This document shows, piece after piece, positions 12,301 through 22,799 of a DNA stretch of 64,000 nt (the stretch's first letter is position 1; each line of letters starts with the position of its first letter). Position numbers and translations under genes: made by a program. Origin of the DNA: Callorhinus ursinus. Its lineage: Eukaryota > Chordata > Mammalia > Carnivora > Otariidae. Under the pieces are notes generated by a model. The model did not search any database and was not told the DNA's origin. It worked only from the letters and a program-made list of their open reading frames with translations. Where the stretch lies: contig NW_020313285.1 of assembly GCF_003265705.1 (NCBI RefSeq), forward strand, positions 16,456,302 to 16,520,301, given 5' to 3'.

Positions 12301-15300
12301 GGGTAAAATTGTGACTCAGGAGCACAAGTGGGCAGCTGGAAGTACGTGGTCCTGGACTTGCTGGGGACATGATGACACAGACCCAGAACGAGGCTCTAAC
12401 AATGTTAGGGGAGCAAAGTGGTAAAGAGGGTGCGCAGAGTACTGTGAGAGCCCAGAGAAGAGGCTCCTAGGGGACTGGCCTGTCTGCTAAGACGTGAAAG
12501 TGAGGAGGAGTAAGCTGGTACTTAGGGTTTGAGGTCAAAGGGAAGAGTGTTGCAGGTCGAGAGAAGAGCATCTGCAGACGCGTGGAGGTAAGAACTATCC
12601 GGGGCTGTCGTTAGCGCCTGGATATTCGGTTGGTTGGGACAGAGTGTGGGGAGGTGGAGGTGAATGTGGGGTGGGGAGTAGGGATGAAAGGAAACAAGTA
12701 GGGAGACAAGGAAATATCAGGCCAAGGGGCTGCTCTGTAGTATGTCTGGGTAGGGCCCTGTCTATGGAGGGTATTTGTGACATGTCCCTGCTTTGTATGT
12801 ATCTGGAGCACATGTGTCCCCATGTGTCCCTTGCATGTCCTTTGGCACATATGCAGGCAACAAGAGTGACATTCCACTTGTCCCAATCCCAAAGAAGCCC
12901 CTCTTATATGCCCTCACACCCTAGCAGTGCCTCAGGGGCTGGAACTGGGGGTGTTTAGAGCAGAGGCTGTGGCAAGACCACATGGGGACTCAACTGGTCT
13001 CTGGGCTGGTCCCCCCCGCCCCACCCCAGGTCGTGTGGGCAGCAGGGCCGCACAGCCCAGGTTCTGAGGTTGGAGGGGGTCCAGGGCAGAGACTGCAGCA
13101 AGGCCACGTAATGACTGACGCCCAGGCCTCTGGCTTGTCTCCCTACAGGTTCATGCCGGCAGCAAGGCCGCACTGGCCGCCCTGTGCCCCGGAGACCTGA
13201 TCCAGGCCATCAATGGGGAAAGCACAGAGCTCATGACGCACCTGGAGGCGCAGAACCGCATCAAGGGCTGCCATGACCACCTCACACTCTCTGTGAGCAG
13301 GTACGCACAGGGCAGGCTGGGCCGGGGTGAGGGGGGGTGGGGGGCGGGGTGGTTTCAGTCTCCTGGTATGGTCCCCGTATTACAGAGGAGATAGCTGAGG
13401 CTCCGAACGGTTAGCAGGTGCCTAAAGTCACACAGCAAGGGAGTGGGGAAGGAAAACTTGTCCTCGGGTCTCTCTCGCTCCTAGGAGTGGCTGCCGACCA
13501 TTCCTGCCACCCCACGGCTGTCCTGCCTCGGCTGGCCCCGCTACAGGCCCTGCCTCTGTCCTGGTTAAATCTGGATGCTATGGCCTGTATCATGCCATAC
13601 AGCCTACATGAAGGGGAGGATTGGGGATCCCCAAGCCCCATATGTGCCTTATAAATGGTCTAGGATTGAAGGTCCACCTGAGGCTTCCGCAGCCCTAGTC
13701 AGGCCCTGGGTCTTTGTTCAGTTCTAAAGGCAGTTGGCCAGGTCCTGGCTGAGTGGGACCTCCCTTCCCCCTCTCTTGCTTGGATCCAGAGAAGTCAGAC
13801 ATAACTGCCCAGCTCTGCCACGTTCACTGCTAACAGGGACTTTCCGTGATTCCCCTGTGGCCGCATGTCGGCAAAGCCTCCCCAAACCACAACACAGCTA
13901 ACTTTGAGTTAGAGCTGGCAGGGCTGGGAGCCATTAAACATGTTAGGAAGGCTTCTGAGATAGCCTCCATGTGTGTCTGGCCCGGGTCTGGGTCCAGGTT
14001 GGGGTCAGGACCCCTGACTGTGCTCTTAGAGCTGAGTGCAACTCCAAGGGGAGTGGGCCCTGGCCTGGGAGTTCAGCAGAGCTGGTTGTAATCCAGACTC
14101 TGTGGGATCTTAGGTACACCAGATGACCTCTATGAGCCTGGGTTTCCTTCTCCACCAAACAGGATCACATTCATCGCCCTCTCCCAGACTGAGGTACAGT
14201 CTGGCTGGGGAAACATCAGCACTGCTCTGCCCACGAGTGGCCTCTGTGGCTGCCCCACTTGGCTGGTTTCCTGGGCCCTGACTCACCTCCGGCCTTGATT
14301 TTTCATGGCTAAAGAAAGGAAGCCCTGGTAGTAGTGGGGTGGGGGAGGCAGCAGGGGCTTGTAGGGGGCCTGAGTCAGGAGGTTCCCAGAGGGAATGATG
14401 TTAGGGGAGGGTAGCAGGATGGGGGCAGGGTGGAGGTCCCCATTCCTTCCTTCCTTCCTTCCTTTCCTGGTCATTTGTTCCAAGCCAAGCATGGATGGAG
14501 CCAGGGGTCCCCTGACCTGTTCTACTCTGCCCCCAAATGCTGCCTGGCCATGGAGCAGGTGAGAGCACATTCTCTACTATCACAGATCTGAGTTCAAGTC
14601 CCAGCTCTGCACTTAAGAACTGTGTTATCCTCCAGCAAGTGTTTTAATCTCAAAGCTCTCAGTTTCCTTAACTCCAAAATGGGACCATTTTAGGATTGGG
14701 AGGTTGGATGCTTATGATGTACCAGGTCTGCTCAGGGTGAAAATCTGGGGTCCTGTCTTCTAGCCCCCATTCCCAGTTCTCACACATGCAGATTCTGGGA
14801 GATCAAGACATGAAGGCCACCTTGACCCCCAGGGCCAGCATTTCTTTTCCTGAGCACCTCTCACCAGCAAGGCCTCTCACCCTGCTCTCTGTCCTGCCTG
14901 CTATGCCAGGACCTATGCTCCAAAGACCCCTTCAACATGGTTTCTGTGGAAGATCAGCCTGGTGAGCTGACTGGAGAGAGCTATTCTGTGCCCCCACCCC
15001 CAGAACTCTATCCAGACCAGTTCCCTACCTGCCCTCCTATGTATAGAGGGCTCTAATCCTCCACAGACTTCTCCACAGGATGAAAAGTGAAGGAAGGGCC
15101 CACCTTCCCTGCTATGCTTATTTTGTCTAGAGCTTGGAGCCAGTTATCTAACAATCTAAGCGAACCCATACTTTGCGGGCATTTCTGTAGGCCCAGAACC
15201 TTCCTGGCATCAGCTCCAACCTTGGGCTTCTGGTGGGGTCTGTATTGCCCATTGTGTATGTTACAAGATGCAGTTACATGGCCCATCCTTGGGCTGTCAT

Positions 15301-18300
15301 TTTGCTTAAAGATGGTGGATGTTGGGCGCCTGGGTGGCTCAGTCGTTAAGCGTCTGCCTTTGGCTCAGGTCATGATCCCAGGGTCCCAGGATCCGGCCCA
15401 CATTGGGCTCCCTGCCCAGCGAGAAGCCTGCTTCTCCCTCTTCCCTGCTTGTGTTCCCTCTCTCGCTGTCTCTCTCTCTCTGTCAAATAAATAAATAAAA
15501 TCTTAAAAAAAAAAAAAAGATGGTAGATGTTAGCACCTCTCAGGCCTGAAGTGAAGGCCTAGGGATGGAGATTGAATAAGCACTTCATTCTGATCTGCTG
15601 CCTTGGGCCACGCTCTTTGCTCTGGGTACTTTGTGCACTCTGACCTCCAGACCACAGGTTTGTACTTCTCTTCTAGGCAGAGCTTCAGGGAAGTCTAAGT
15701 CCGTCTTAACCACCTGAGATGTCCTAGACTGATCTCAGCAGAGTTCCGAGTGGGTGGAGGCCATAGGTGGAGCTGTGAGTTAGGGCAGTCCCTGGGAGCC
15801 TGGCTGAGAAGGCTGGGGCCAGGCACCAGTGGGGATGGTGTTGGCCTCGGGCAGCAGAGCTTGGTTGCACAGGCCTGTGGAAGGCTCTGGAGGAGAGAAG
15901 CTAGTCTGTACTGGGTTAAGGAACGGGCCAGGGTGAGGAAGTGTAGAGTGAGTGTGGTCTACAGGTGTAGACAGATAGTTAAAATCCTTCAGTGAGTTGG
16001 GGTGAGAGAGGCCGTGTTGAGCTGCTGGCCCAGTGAGGAGTTGTTGGAAAGCCCCAGGAGGCCTTTTGAGGTGAATGGGGACATTACTCCCCTTCCGTCT
16101 AACCATCTAACCAGCCTCACCTCACACCCACCTGTCAGTCCAGGGTCCGTGCACCCTATGGCTTGCCTCCTCACAGGGCTACCGAATGGCAGGACTGGGC
16201 CCCAGCCCCATAGGCTCTCAGTCCCGCCTGCCTTGCCTGCCCGGCTTATGGCAGGTTTATGATGTTTTTCTCCCTCCTGAGTGGTGTTTGGCTTTTGGTT
16301 TCTATGGTGAAGCAGGAATTTCCTAATGGCCTGTTTCCCATCTGGGCTGGGCAGACATTGGTGATGACTCTGCCGGCAGCAAGAGGGGAGGAGCACCCCT
16401 CAAAGCCTTTATGTCACCTCCCCCAGAGCCCATGGATGCCTGACCTCCAGGCCAGGCCAGAGGCTGTAGATGGAAGAGGGTAAGCAGATGGGCTCCTCGC
16501 TGATCAATGTGTGAGGCCTGACGCACCCTGCTCTGAGCTCGCCTTTTTGCTGAGGCCACAGAGAGGGTGAAAAAGTGGGGAAGCGGAAGGGCTTCTGTTG
16601 CATCCTGTCTGGGAATGAGACCAGAGAGGTGTGGAGCAGCTGGTGGGGCTGGAACACACAGCCCTGCCCTAGGCAGGTGGCAGATCTAGAGTTCTGTCTC
16701 CTTGCCCACAACGGCCACCATTCTGGTGCAGGGGCAAGTGTGGCAGTGGTGTCCTCTGCCATGCAGAGTGCCAGGCCTGGTCCTGGGTGGCTCTGGGCGC
16801 AGAGCACAGCCCCTCTTGGTCCCGGTCCCAGTCATGGTAGGCACAGTAAGCAGACCTATCTGACCGTCCTAATTCCTGTCACAGACCTGAAGGCAGGAGC
16901 TGGCCCGGTGCCCCAGAGGACAGCAAGGCTCAGGCACAGAGGATCCACACTGACCCTGAGGCCCAGGTATGTATGGACACCACCGGGCCTGGCCTGATTC
17001 AGAGCAAGCCCAGGGAAGAGGGGCCAGGCCTGGTCCATGGGTTTAATTGCACTAGATGTCTTGCTGTCTGGCTTTTGGATGCCCAGGCCAGAGACTGAAG
17101 CAGCAGACTTCTCTGGTCTATGTCCATGCCCCATCCTGTGCTCCCCAGGTGATAAGCATCTGCTGGCAGCTCTGTTTGTACTCTAGACCGTCCTAGGTGC
17201 TGAGATAAAGGTACCTAGCGTGGGCAGGAATGGGGCTAGGCCTTGGCTCAGGGCTACCACCCACCCAGCTGGGTTTCACTCTGGTGCCTAGTGATGCCAG
17301 ACCAAGAGGAAGTCACTGGGCTTGGGGGCTGGCTGGGGGGAAACTGTAGGCTGTGGAGTGACCTCAGACTGTTTGGGTACTCTCTTCTGTCTCATCTTAG
17401 CATTGGACACCCACCCGGCTAAAGCCAAACTTGGGCCTCAAGGCTGACCTTAGACTATAAGGCACTTCCTTGCTCTATCGAAGGCTGAAGTTTTCTCCTG
17501 GCCATCCTGTGATTGCACCCAGCAGACCTCAGGCCACAGTCATCTTGCCATGTATGACAGGAGTCACAACTGTGATACTGTCCTCAAATGCGGGAGGGGG
17601 ACGGGAAGAAGCTGCTCTAGGGCCTCGTTTTGCCGTGGACGTGAGGGCTAGCCAAGTGGGCAGGGCTGAAGTATCCAGAGCCGCCAGCTCAACATCTCTG
17701 GGCTAGAGAGTTTGGACAAGGTGGAGATTGGACTGGTCTGTGATGGAGCCAGAGCTGTGGGACTCAGCATGTGGGGCCATGGCCTTCTAGGCCTGCTTGT
17801 GTCTACTCTCTCACCATGGAGCCTTCACCGTACAGAAGGCCATCTCCCTCACCATTTATCCCAATCCGCTTGCTCTGATATTTGTTCCCTACCTTGCTTT
17901 TGCTGGAATCTCGGAGGCCAGATGCTTACTACATGCCAGGGAGTGCCCGTTATGAAAAGGAAGAGGCACTTAGCAACTCTGGAATGGCAGAAGCCAGGGG
18001 CCAAAGGAGTCCAGAGTAGGCACATGATTCACCTAACAGTTCAGAGAGGGCTTCCTGGAGGAGGGAGAATCCAAGCCAAGACCTGCAGGACTAGGAAGAA
18101 TAAGGCCAGCAAAGAGGCATGGAGAAGGGAAGTGTGCAAGGAATCACATGCAAAGGCTCAGAAGTGAGATTGTGCATCAGAGGTTCAGGAAAAAGAAAGC
18201 TCCAAGGGTGGGAGGGCAGAAGCAAGGGATGAGGTGATGGGGCAGAACCACGGACAGTCTCTTGGTTCCCACTGTCCAGGACCTCAGCTGTTCCTGCAGA

Positions 18301-21300
18301 GATTCGTGGCCACACTTGTGTCTCCAGAGCTTGCCGTGGTCCAAGGGGCCAGGGGTGACCAGGGGTTGACAAATCGGCCAGGCGGCAGGCAGCAACCTTG
18401 TGCAGGTCCCAGCACCTATGTGAGGCCCCATGTCCCATGTGAGAGCAGGATGGACAGGGCATGAGCGCAGGAGTTTCGGAATTTGAATCTCAGCTCTATT
18501 CCGTCAGGGCCAGGGCGCCTGGGGGCAGGGGCGCTGGAGAGCAGCGGCCCCTGCCCCGACACCTTCCTTTACTGACCTCCTCAACGGCCAGGCTGCCAGT
18601 GGCTCAGGCTGGAGTCAGAGGGATTTTTCTCTAAGCTGAGGGGGCTGTCCCTCAGCTGCCATCCCCCTCTTGTACTTAAAAGTCATGAGCTCCATGGGTG
18701 GCGACAGAAACACCCCCACCCAGCCCCCGCAGGGCTGTGTCCTCAGGAACACAGACACAGGGCCCATTGTCCCCACAGTGCTCCCACCCTCCGCCTGCAG
18801 CGGCGAGTGGGTGGGCCCAGCCAGAGACATCAGAGGAGGAGAAAACCACAGTTGGCCCTAAGACCAGCACAAGGTACCCTGACATGCACCCCCGATGCAA
18901 ATAGGTTCTGCAGGTCACGTAGGGTCATAGGAGACCCTTCTTCCCTCGGGCCTTACTCAGGTGGGAACACAAGAGGCATCTGGTCCTGCCCAGGGCAGAG
19001 GAAGGATGACGGTTAGGGAAGGTTTCTTGGAGAGGATGGCGTTTAAGCTGAGAACCAGGCAAGCCGGGTAGAGCAGGCAGCCCTCACACACTCAGCCTGT
19101 CCCCTCCAGACCTGCAGGGAGCTGGGGTTTGGCCTCCCGGAGGTACCACCCGCTCCTCTGGACTCAGTGCCCACCTCCATCCAAGCTGAGTATCCCAGAT
19201 TCTTCTTTTTTTTTTTTTTTAAGATTTTATTTATTCGAGAGAGCGCGCGCAAGCAGGGAGGAGAGGGAGCAGCAGGCTCCCCGAGAGCAGGGAGCCCGAT
19301 GCGGGGCTCGATCCCAGGACCCTGGGATCATGACCTGAGCCAAAGGCAGATACTTAACCAGCTAAGCCACCCAGGCGCCCCGAGTGTCCCAGATTCTGAC
19401 CACAGTCACGTGGGAGCTGATGAACAAGCAGGCAGTTACCCCCATTCTGCTGATTATCCCACTGAGGCTTCAACAACCAAATCAACAGCTGCAGATACTC
19501 AGAGAGGTGTCACTCAGTGACACCAGGTGCACTGCCACACAGAGGGGGACATCCAGGAAGAGGAATAGGAACTCAGGAATGCCCATGGCAGCCCTTTATC
19601 CAACAAGCATCTGCTGTGTGCCAGGCACTATGCTAAGTGCTTTACATGCAACTGTCTCATTTTATCCCCACAAGGAACTTAGGATGCAGAGACCATTACA
19701 ATCCCCATTTAACAGATGAAAAAACGGATTCAGAGAGGTGGTAGAGGTGGGACTCACCCGAGACTGAGGTCACCATGTGTATCCTAACCACTGAGTTCAG
19801 ACCGAGAGAGGCGGCTGCATGGGTGGCCATGGGAGGGGCAGTGGCTTTGATGACCCTGCTGGGTGAGTGAGGGCCTCCTTCCTCCAGGACCTTCTGACTC
19901 CCCTTCCTGTCCCAGCCTCCTCCGTACCAGGCCCAGCCCTGCCCCCACAGCCCATGGCCCATCTGGTCCCCATTACAGGCCAGGCCAGCCTTGCCTGCCT
20001 GTCTGCCCTGCAGACACATGTGCAAAAGTGATCGGGTTTCTCAGAGGCTTTTGTTCGGCCCAGTGGGGAAGAGGGCTTTCCTACTGCTATTGCCTCGTTG
20101 ATAGGGGCCCACCTGGGCAGCGGGAGACCCTCCCCTTTGTCTGTTGAGGTGGGGGAAATGGGGGCACCACCCCCACTCAGTGGCTGGTCCGCCCTTTCCT
20201 CAAGCTCCCACCCAGCTCAGAGGCTGCAGAAAAAGCAGCAGCAGTTGGGACAAAGCTCTGCAGGCTCCACTGTGCCCCAGTGCTAGAGGCTGCCTGAGTC
20301 CTATACAGGCTCTTTCCCTTAGTCTCCTCGTTCCCAGGGTAGAGCAGAGGGGAAATTTGCATGTCACCTCCCAGGCTGAGGCTGAGACCCACCTTCCTGT
20401 CCTGGACTCTTGTGCCTTATCCTAAAGTCAGGCTGCTCTGGCCACCAACCTCATCCCAGCCATGGAGGCTACCATTATGGTGGTCCCCTGGGTGACCAGC
20501 ACTGGCTCTGAGTATATGAGACTGTGTGTGTATGATTAGGTATATGTCAGTGGACTGGCTAGACCTTGTGTGTTGTCTTTGTGCATGTGTTTGTCTGTGA
20601 AAGTTCTTGTGAGAGTGTGCACCCAAATGTTTCAGCCAAGGGCATCAGGCTGGCTATGGAGTGGTAGGGTGGGGATCTTTAAGCCCTGGCCTAGCCACTG
20701 CCCCTCATCTGCTTTGCCTGTAGAAAGGCCATGCATATCGCCCTGCAGAGCATGGAATGGAGGCAAATGTACAGTCCTGAAAGGGGCTGACCTCACAATG
20801 ACGCCTTTGAACCTCAGTCTGCCCCCCACCCCCATTGTGTGCTTTGGGCACACAGTGATTGATGACTCTTCCTGGCTGCAGGACAGGGCTTTCTTTTTCA
20901 TGTTCCCAGCTACAGGCCCCTACAATACCCAGCACAGTTCTGGCAGGTGAGAAGGCCTGGCACCAGGACCATCTCTGCAAGGAAGCCACCCACTCTGCTC
21001 CAGTCACGCTGGCCTTAAAAGGCTACTTGGAATGGTCATGCCCCAACACCATCCATTACGGGCGCTGGTGGTCAGAACCACCACATGGCTCATGTGCCAA
21101 GGTTGAGTCTTGGGCACTTAGGTTTTTGTGTCTGACTTTCCACGGTCATTTCTCATTTCTTCTGGGATTGAACCAGGCCCAAGTTTTAGCCCGTCCCTGG
21201 CTGGGCACCACGGCCCAGAGATGCCAGAGCAGGGGTAACCAGCCAACATCCAAGAAGGCCTGGCATAATGGGGTAAGGATGGAATGTATAAGGAATGGCC

Positions 21301-22683
21301 AGAAGCCCTACCCCAATGGTTTCTCAGTGCCTCAGGCCCCTCTCTCTCGTAGGATGGCAGTCCAGCGACCAGCAGGAGGCCCTCAGCCACCGGGATTGGG
21401 CTAGAAGATGGCAGGCCGGGCCTGGGACCTCCTTATGGGCAGCCATCTCACCTCCCATTCCATCACAATGGCAGCAGCAGTGAGGCTACCTTACTGACCC
21501 AAATGAGCACCCTGCATGTGTCTCCACTTCACAGGTAGTACAGAGAAGTGGCCTTTGAAGCCACACCCAGATCCCATCTTAATCCCAGATCTCTCAGATC
21601 TCGGGTCACATCTTGACCCCTGACACTTGATCTTTGGGTCTCAGCTGGTTTCATTCTGAAAACCTCACCAGACCCCTGTGCTGGCAGGGGGAAGGCTGGT
21701 ACCACAACCGTTGTCCCTTGGTGCATCTCTTTTGCCCAGCGCGGACACAGCCAGAGGCCTCCCACGGAGCCGTGACTGCGGCGTGGACCTGGGCTCAGAG
21801 GTGTACAGGATGCTGCGGGACCCGGCCGAGCCCTCGGCTTCGGAGCCCAAGCAGTCAGGCTCCTTCCGCTACCTGCAGGGCATGCTAGAGGCTGGGGAGG
21901 GCGGTAAGACTCCCGCCACCTTGCCCCACCTGCCTAGCCACTCCCTCGGGTGCCCCGGAGAGCCCCGCCCCCCCCCCCCCCCCTTGCCGCCCCCCCCCCC
22001 GCCCGTCCTGCCTCCCAGCCATCTACCCCTGCCGCGTCTCCTCCGAGTGTTCCCACGCCCCTCGCGGCGCCTCAGTGTCCGATTCCCACTCCACCCCTGT
22101 CGCGGCGCCTCCCCCTCCAAACGTCTCCAGTCGCAGTGCTGGTGGTCCCGGAAGCTGGGTCCATCCCACACCGCGCAGAAGTGAAGTTCCCTTTTCTGAC
22201 CTCCGCACCGGGCTCATGCCCCTTGCGCTCCGGCTTTCAGGGGAGCGGCCTGGCTCCAGCGGCCCTCGCAACCTCAAGCCCACGGCCAGCAAGCTGAGCG
22301 CTCCGCTGAGTGGCCTTCAAGGACTGCCCGAGTGCACGCGCTGCGGCCACGGCATAGTGTGAGTACCCTCCCCTGCTTCCCCGACCCCGGCACTCCCCCA
22401 GCCCCGCCCGAGGCCCTGGATGGGAGCGTGCTCGAGAATCGGTCGCGTGAAGCAGTCCTCTCCCCGTCTCCCCATCAGGGGCACCATCGTCAAGGCGCGG
22501 GACAAGCTCTACCACCCTGAGTGCTTCATGTGCAGCGACTGCGGCTTGAACCTTAAGCAGCGCGGTTACTTCTTTCTGGACGAGCGGCTCTACTGCGAGA
22601 GCCACGCCAAGGCGCGTGTCAAGCCACCCGAGGGCTACGACGTGGTGGCGGTGTACCCCAATGCCAAGGTGGAACTCGTCTGA
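7976..22683 (+). CDS. PDLIM4: PDLIM4 (RIL), PDZ and LIM domain protein 4; complete gene, 7 coding exons
   Basis: The coding sequence joins 7976-8068, 13149-13300, 16885-16966, 21353-21534, 21740-21903, 22241-22358 and 22479-22683: 996 nt, 331 residues plus stop. The human protein, as I recall it, has 330. The PDZ domain spans residues 1-84 or so, with PWGF at 12-15 as the ligand-binding loop. A serine/proline-rich linker follows, then an alpha-helical [12 protein letters not shown] segment. The single LIM domain has zinc ligands C256, C259, H276, C279, C282, C285, C303 and H306. All introns are GT-AG and all phases agree. Family knowledge: PDLIM4 is a cytoplasmic adaptor on actin stress fibres and in dendritic spines; it binds alpha-actinin and AMPA-receptor tails and helps restrain Src through a phosphatase. 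I see no frameshift or missing key residue. Its downstream neighbour on the same strand is SLC22A4, as in human 5q31. Confidence 0.97.
9363..9410. repeat. (GT)n microsatellite with GCGCGCACGCG block
   Basis: An alternating purine-pyrimidine tract of about 48 bp: a (GT)n run followed by GCGCGCACGCG and more GT. It is likely to vary in length and is of the type able to form Z-DNA. Confidence 0.95.
10140..10360 (+). repeat. MIR-family SINE relic
   Basis: The order of motifs matches MIR: a size/abundance-like opening, then TATAGATGGGGACACTAAGG and CTCAGAGAGGCCAAGG. Boundaries are approximate. Confidence 0.65.
10560..10760 (+). repeat. L2-like LINE 3' fragment
   Basis: TCCCTGCTTAGAACCCTCCA and TACAAGGCCCTCAGATCTGG are typical of the abundant old L2-type repeat. 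The family is assigned from memory of its consensus. Confidence 0.5.
10845..11000 (+). repeat. MIR-family SINE relic
   Basis: AATCCTAACTCTGCCATTTA, then CCTCGGTTTCCTCACCTAAG and a GATTAATGAGA-type end, follow the MIR layout. Confidence 0.65.
11734..11933 (+). repeat. CAN-SINE, young, inserted in a previous target-site duplication
   Basis: Full-length copy with CT tract, AAATAAATAAAATCTTT and poly-A. It is flanked by perfect 16-bp repeats AAGAATGAGGGCGCCT at 11718-11733 and 11934-11949. Most of the right-hand copy (AATGAGGGCGCCT from 11937) is also the left-hand duplication of the next SINE. Confidence 0.93.
11951..12055 (+). repeat. Older short CAN-SINE
   Basis: CTGGCTGGTTCAGTTGGTAG head, GTGACTCTTAATCTCAGGGT body and an A/T-rich tail. 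It is flanked by AATGAGGGCGCCTA at 11937-11950 and again at 12056-12069, a perfect 14-bp duplication. Confidence 0.9.
13149..13300 (+). CDS. PDLIM4: PDLIM4 coding exon 2 (residues 32-82)
   Basis: The acceptor CCCTACAG precedes GTTCATGCCGGCAGCAAG (VHAGSK). The exon encodes the core of the PDZ domain ([14 protein letters not shown]). It ends in GTGAGCAG before the donor GTACGC, with two bases of the next codon carried over. Length 152 nt. Confidence 0.97.
13340..13440 (+). repeat. MIR-family SINE 3' relic
   Basis: ATTACAGAGGAGATAGCTGA followed by CCTAAAGTCACACAGCAAGG matches the MIR core and 3' region. Confidence 0.65.
14065..14180 (+). repeat. MIR-family SINE relic
   Basis: TGTAATCCAGACTCTGTGGG with a CTGGGTTTCCTTCTCCACCA end follows the MIR 5'-to-core order. 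Confidence 0.5.
14570..14715 (+). repeat. MIR-family SINE relic
   Basis: GAGTTCAAGTCCCAGCTCTG and CTCAGTTTCCTTAACTCCAA are typical MIR segments. Confidence 0.65.
15324..15515 (+). repeat. CAN-SINE, full length
   Basis: GGGCGCCTGGGTGGCTCAGT head, CT tract, AAATAAATAAATAAAATCTT and poly-A. AAAGATGGTGGATGTT (15308-15323) and AAAGATGGTAGATGTT (15516-15531) are the target-site duplication, with one mismatch. Confidence 0.93.
16885..16966 (+). CDS. PDLIM4: PDLIM4 coding exon 3 (residues 82-109)
   Basis: The acceptor TGTCACAG precedes ACCTGAAGGCAGGAGCTGG (PEGRSW). The exon covers the start of the linker after the PDZ domain, rich in Ser, Pro, Gln and charged residues. It ends in GAGGCCCAG at a codon boundary; the donor is GTATGT. 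Length 82 nt. Confidence 0.95.
19204..19381 (-). repeat. CAN-SINE, reverse orientation
   Basis: Poly-T and TTTATTTATTCGAGAGAGCG on the left, head GCCACCCAGGCGCCCC on the right. GAGTATCCCAGATTCT (19188-19203) and GAGTGTCCCAGATTCT (19382-19397) are the duplication, with one mismatch. Confidence 0.93.
19595..19800 (+). repeat. MIR-family SINE, nearly complete
   Basis: TGTGTGCCAGGCACTATGCT, TTTTATCCCCACAAGGAAC and AACAGATGAAAAAACGGATT give the whole MIR order. Confidence 0.75.
21353..21534 (+). CDS. PDLIM4: PDLIM4 coding exon 4 (residues 110-170)
   Basis: The exon starts GATGGCAGTCCAGCGACC (DGSPAT) after acceptor TCTCGTAG and ends in CTTCACAG before GTAGTA, a weaker than usual donor. It encodes the low-complexity Ser/Pro/Gly linker. 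The AGC-AGC-AGC-AGT run near 21472 gives NGSSSEATL, one serine more than I recall for human (NGSSEATL). Length 182 nt. Confidence 0.93.
21740..21903 (+). CDS. PDLIM4: PDLIM4 coding exon 5 (residues 170-225)
   Basis: The acceptor TTTGCCCAG precedes CGCGGACACAGCC. The exon encodes [24 protein letters not shown] and [16 protein letters not shown], the conserved helix-forming segment ahead of the LIM domain. The donor is GTAAGA; one base of the next codon is carried over. Length 164 nt. Confidence 0.96.
21904..22240 (+). other. PDLIM4: PDLIM4 intron 5 with poly-C tract
   Basis: Short intron of 337 bp. A C-rich tract at about 21965-22003 is broken by single T/G bases and is probably length-variable and hard to sequence. 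The acceptor is CGGCTTTCAG. Confidence 0.9.
22241..22358 (+). CDS. PDLIM4: PDLIM4 coding exon 6 (residues 225-264), first LIM cysteines
   Basis: The exon encodes [19 protein letters not shown] and then [10 protein letters not shown], supplying LIM zinc ligands C256 and C259. The donor is GTGAGT at 22359; two bases of the Val264 codon are left for completion by exon 7. Length 118 nt. Confidence 0.96.
22479..22683 (+). CDS. PDLIM4: PDLIM4 coding exon 7 (residues 264-331), rest of LIM domain and stop
   Basis: After acceptor CCCCATCAG the exon reads GGGCACCATCGTCAAGGCG. It supplies LIM ligands H276, C279, C282, C285, C303 and H306, then the C-terminus PNAKVELV and a TGA stop at 22681-22683. The LIM spacing is complete. 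Confidence 0.97.
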
Positions 22684-22769
22684 GCTGCTTCCGGAACCTC
22701 CCGTCCCCGCTTCTGCTTTTAATGCCCTGGCGCGGCCCGTGTAAATATGTGTTTGCCCCCTGCCTCTCT

Positions 22770-22775
22770 AATAAA
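22770..22775 (+). terminator. PDLIM4: PDLIM4 polyadenylation signal AATAAA
   Basis: A canonical AATAAA lies 87 bp after the stop codon, followed by a TG-rich stretch (ATGTCAGTGCCTCTGTTCAG). This gives a 3' UTR of only about 110 nt. Confidence 0.9.
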
Positions 22776-22799
22776 TTCCCTCTGCTCGGCCTTGAACAT

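Larger units (their letters stand above)
8069..13148 (+). other. PDLIM4: PDLIM4 intron 1 (5.1 kb)
   Basis: The donor is GTGAGT and the acceptor CCCTACAG. Contents: a GT/GC microsatellite at 9363-9410, MIR-like segments at about 10140-10360 and 10845-11000, an L2-like segment at 10560-10760, and a pair of SINEs at 11734-12055 sharing one target site. The stretch 8110-9360 holds no gene or repeat that I recognise. Confidence 0.9.
13301..16884 (+). other. PDLIM4: PDLIM4 intron 2 (3.6 kb)
   Basis: Donor GTACGC, acceptor TGTCACAG. It holds MIR-like segments at about 13340-13440, 14065-14180 and 14570-14715, a (TTCC)n run near 14443-14466 and one CAN-SINE at 15324-15515. No other gene was recognised. 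Confidence 0.9.
16967..21352 (+). other. PDLIM4: PDLIM4 intron 3 (4.4 kb)
   Basis: Donor GTATGT, acceptor CTCTCGTAG. It contains one reverse CAN-SINE (19204-19381) and one clear MIR (19595-19800). The segment 18030-18160 resembles an old interspersed repeat of uncertain family. The rest shows no gene or repeat that I can name. Confidence 0.9.
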
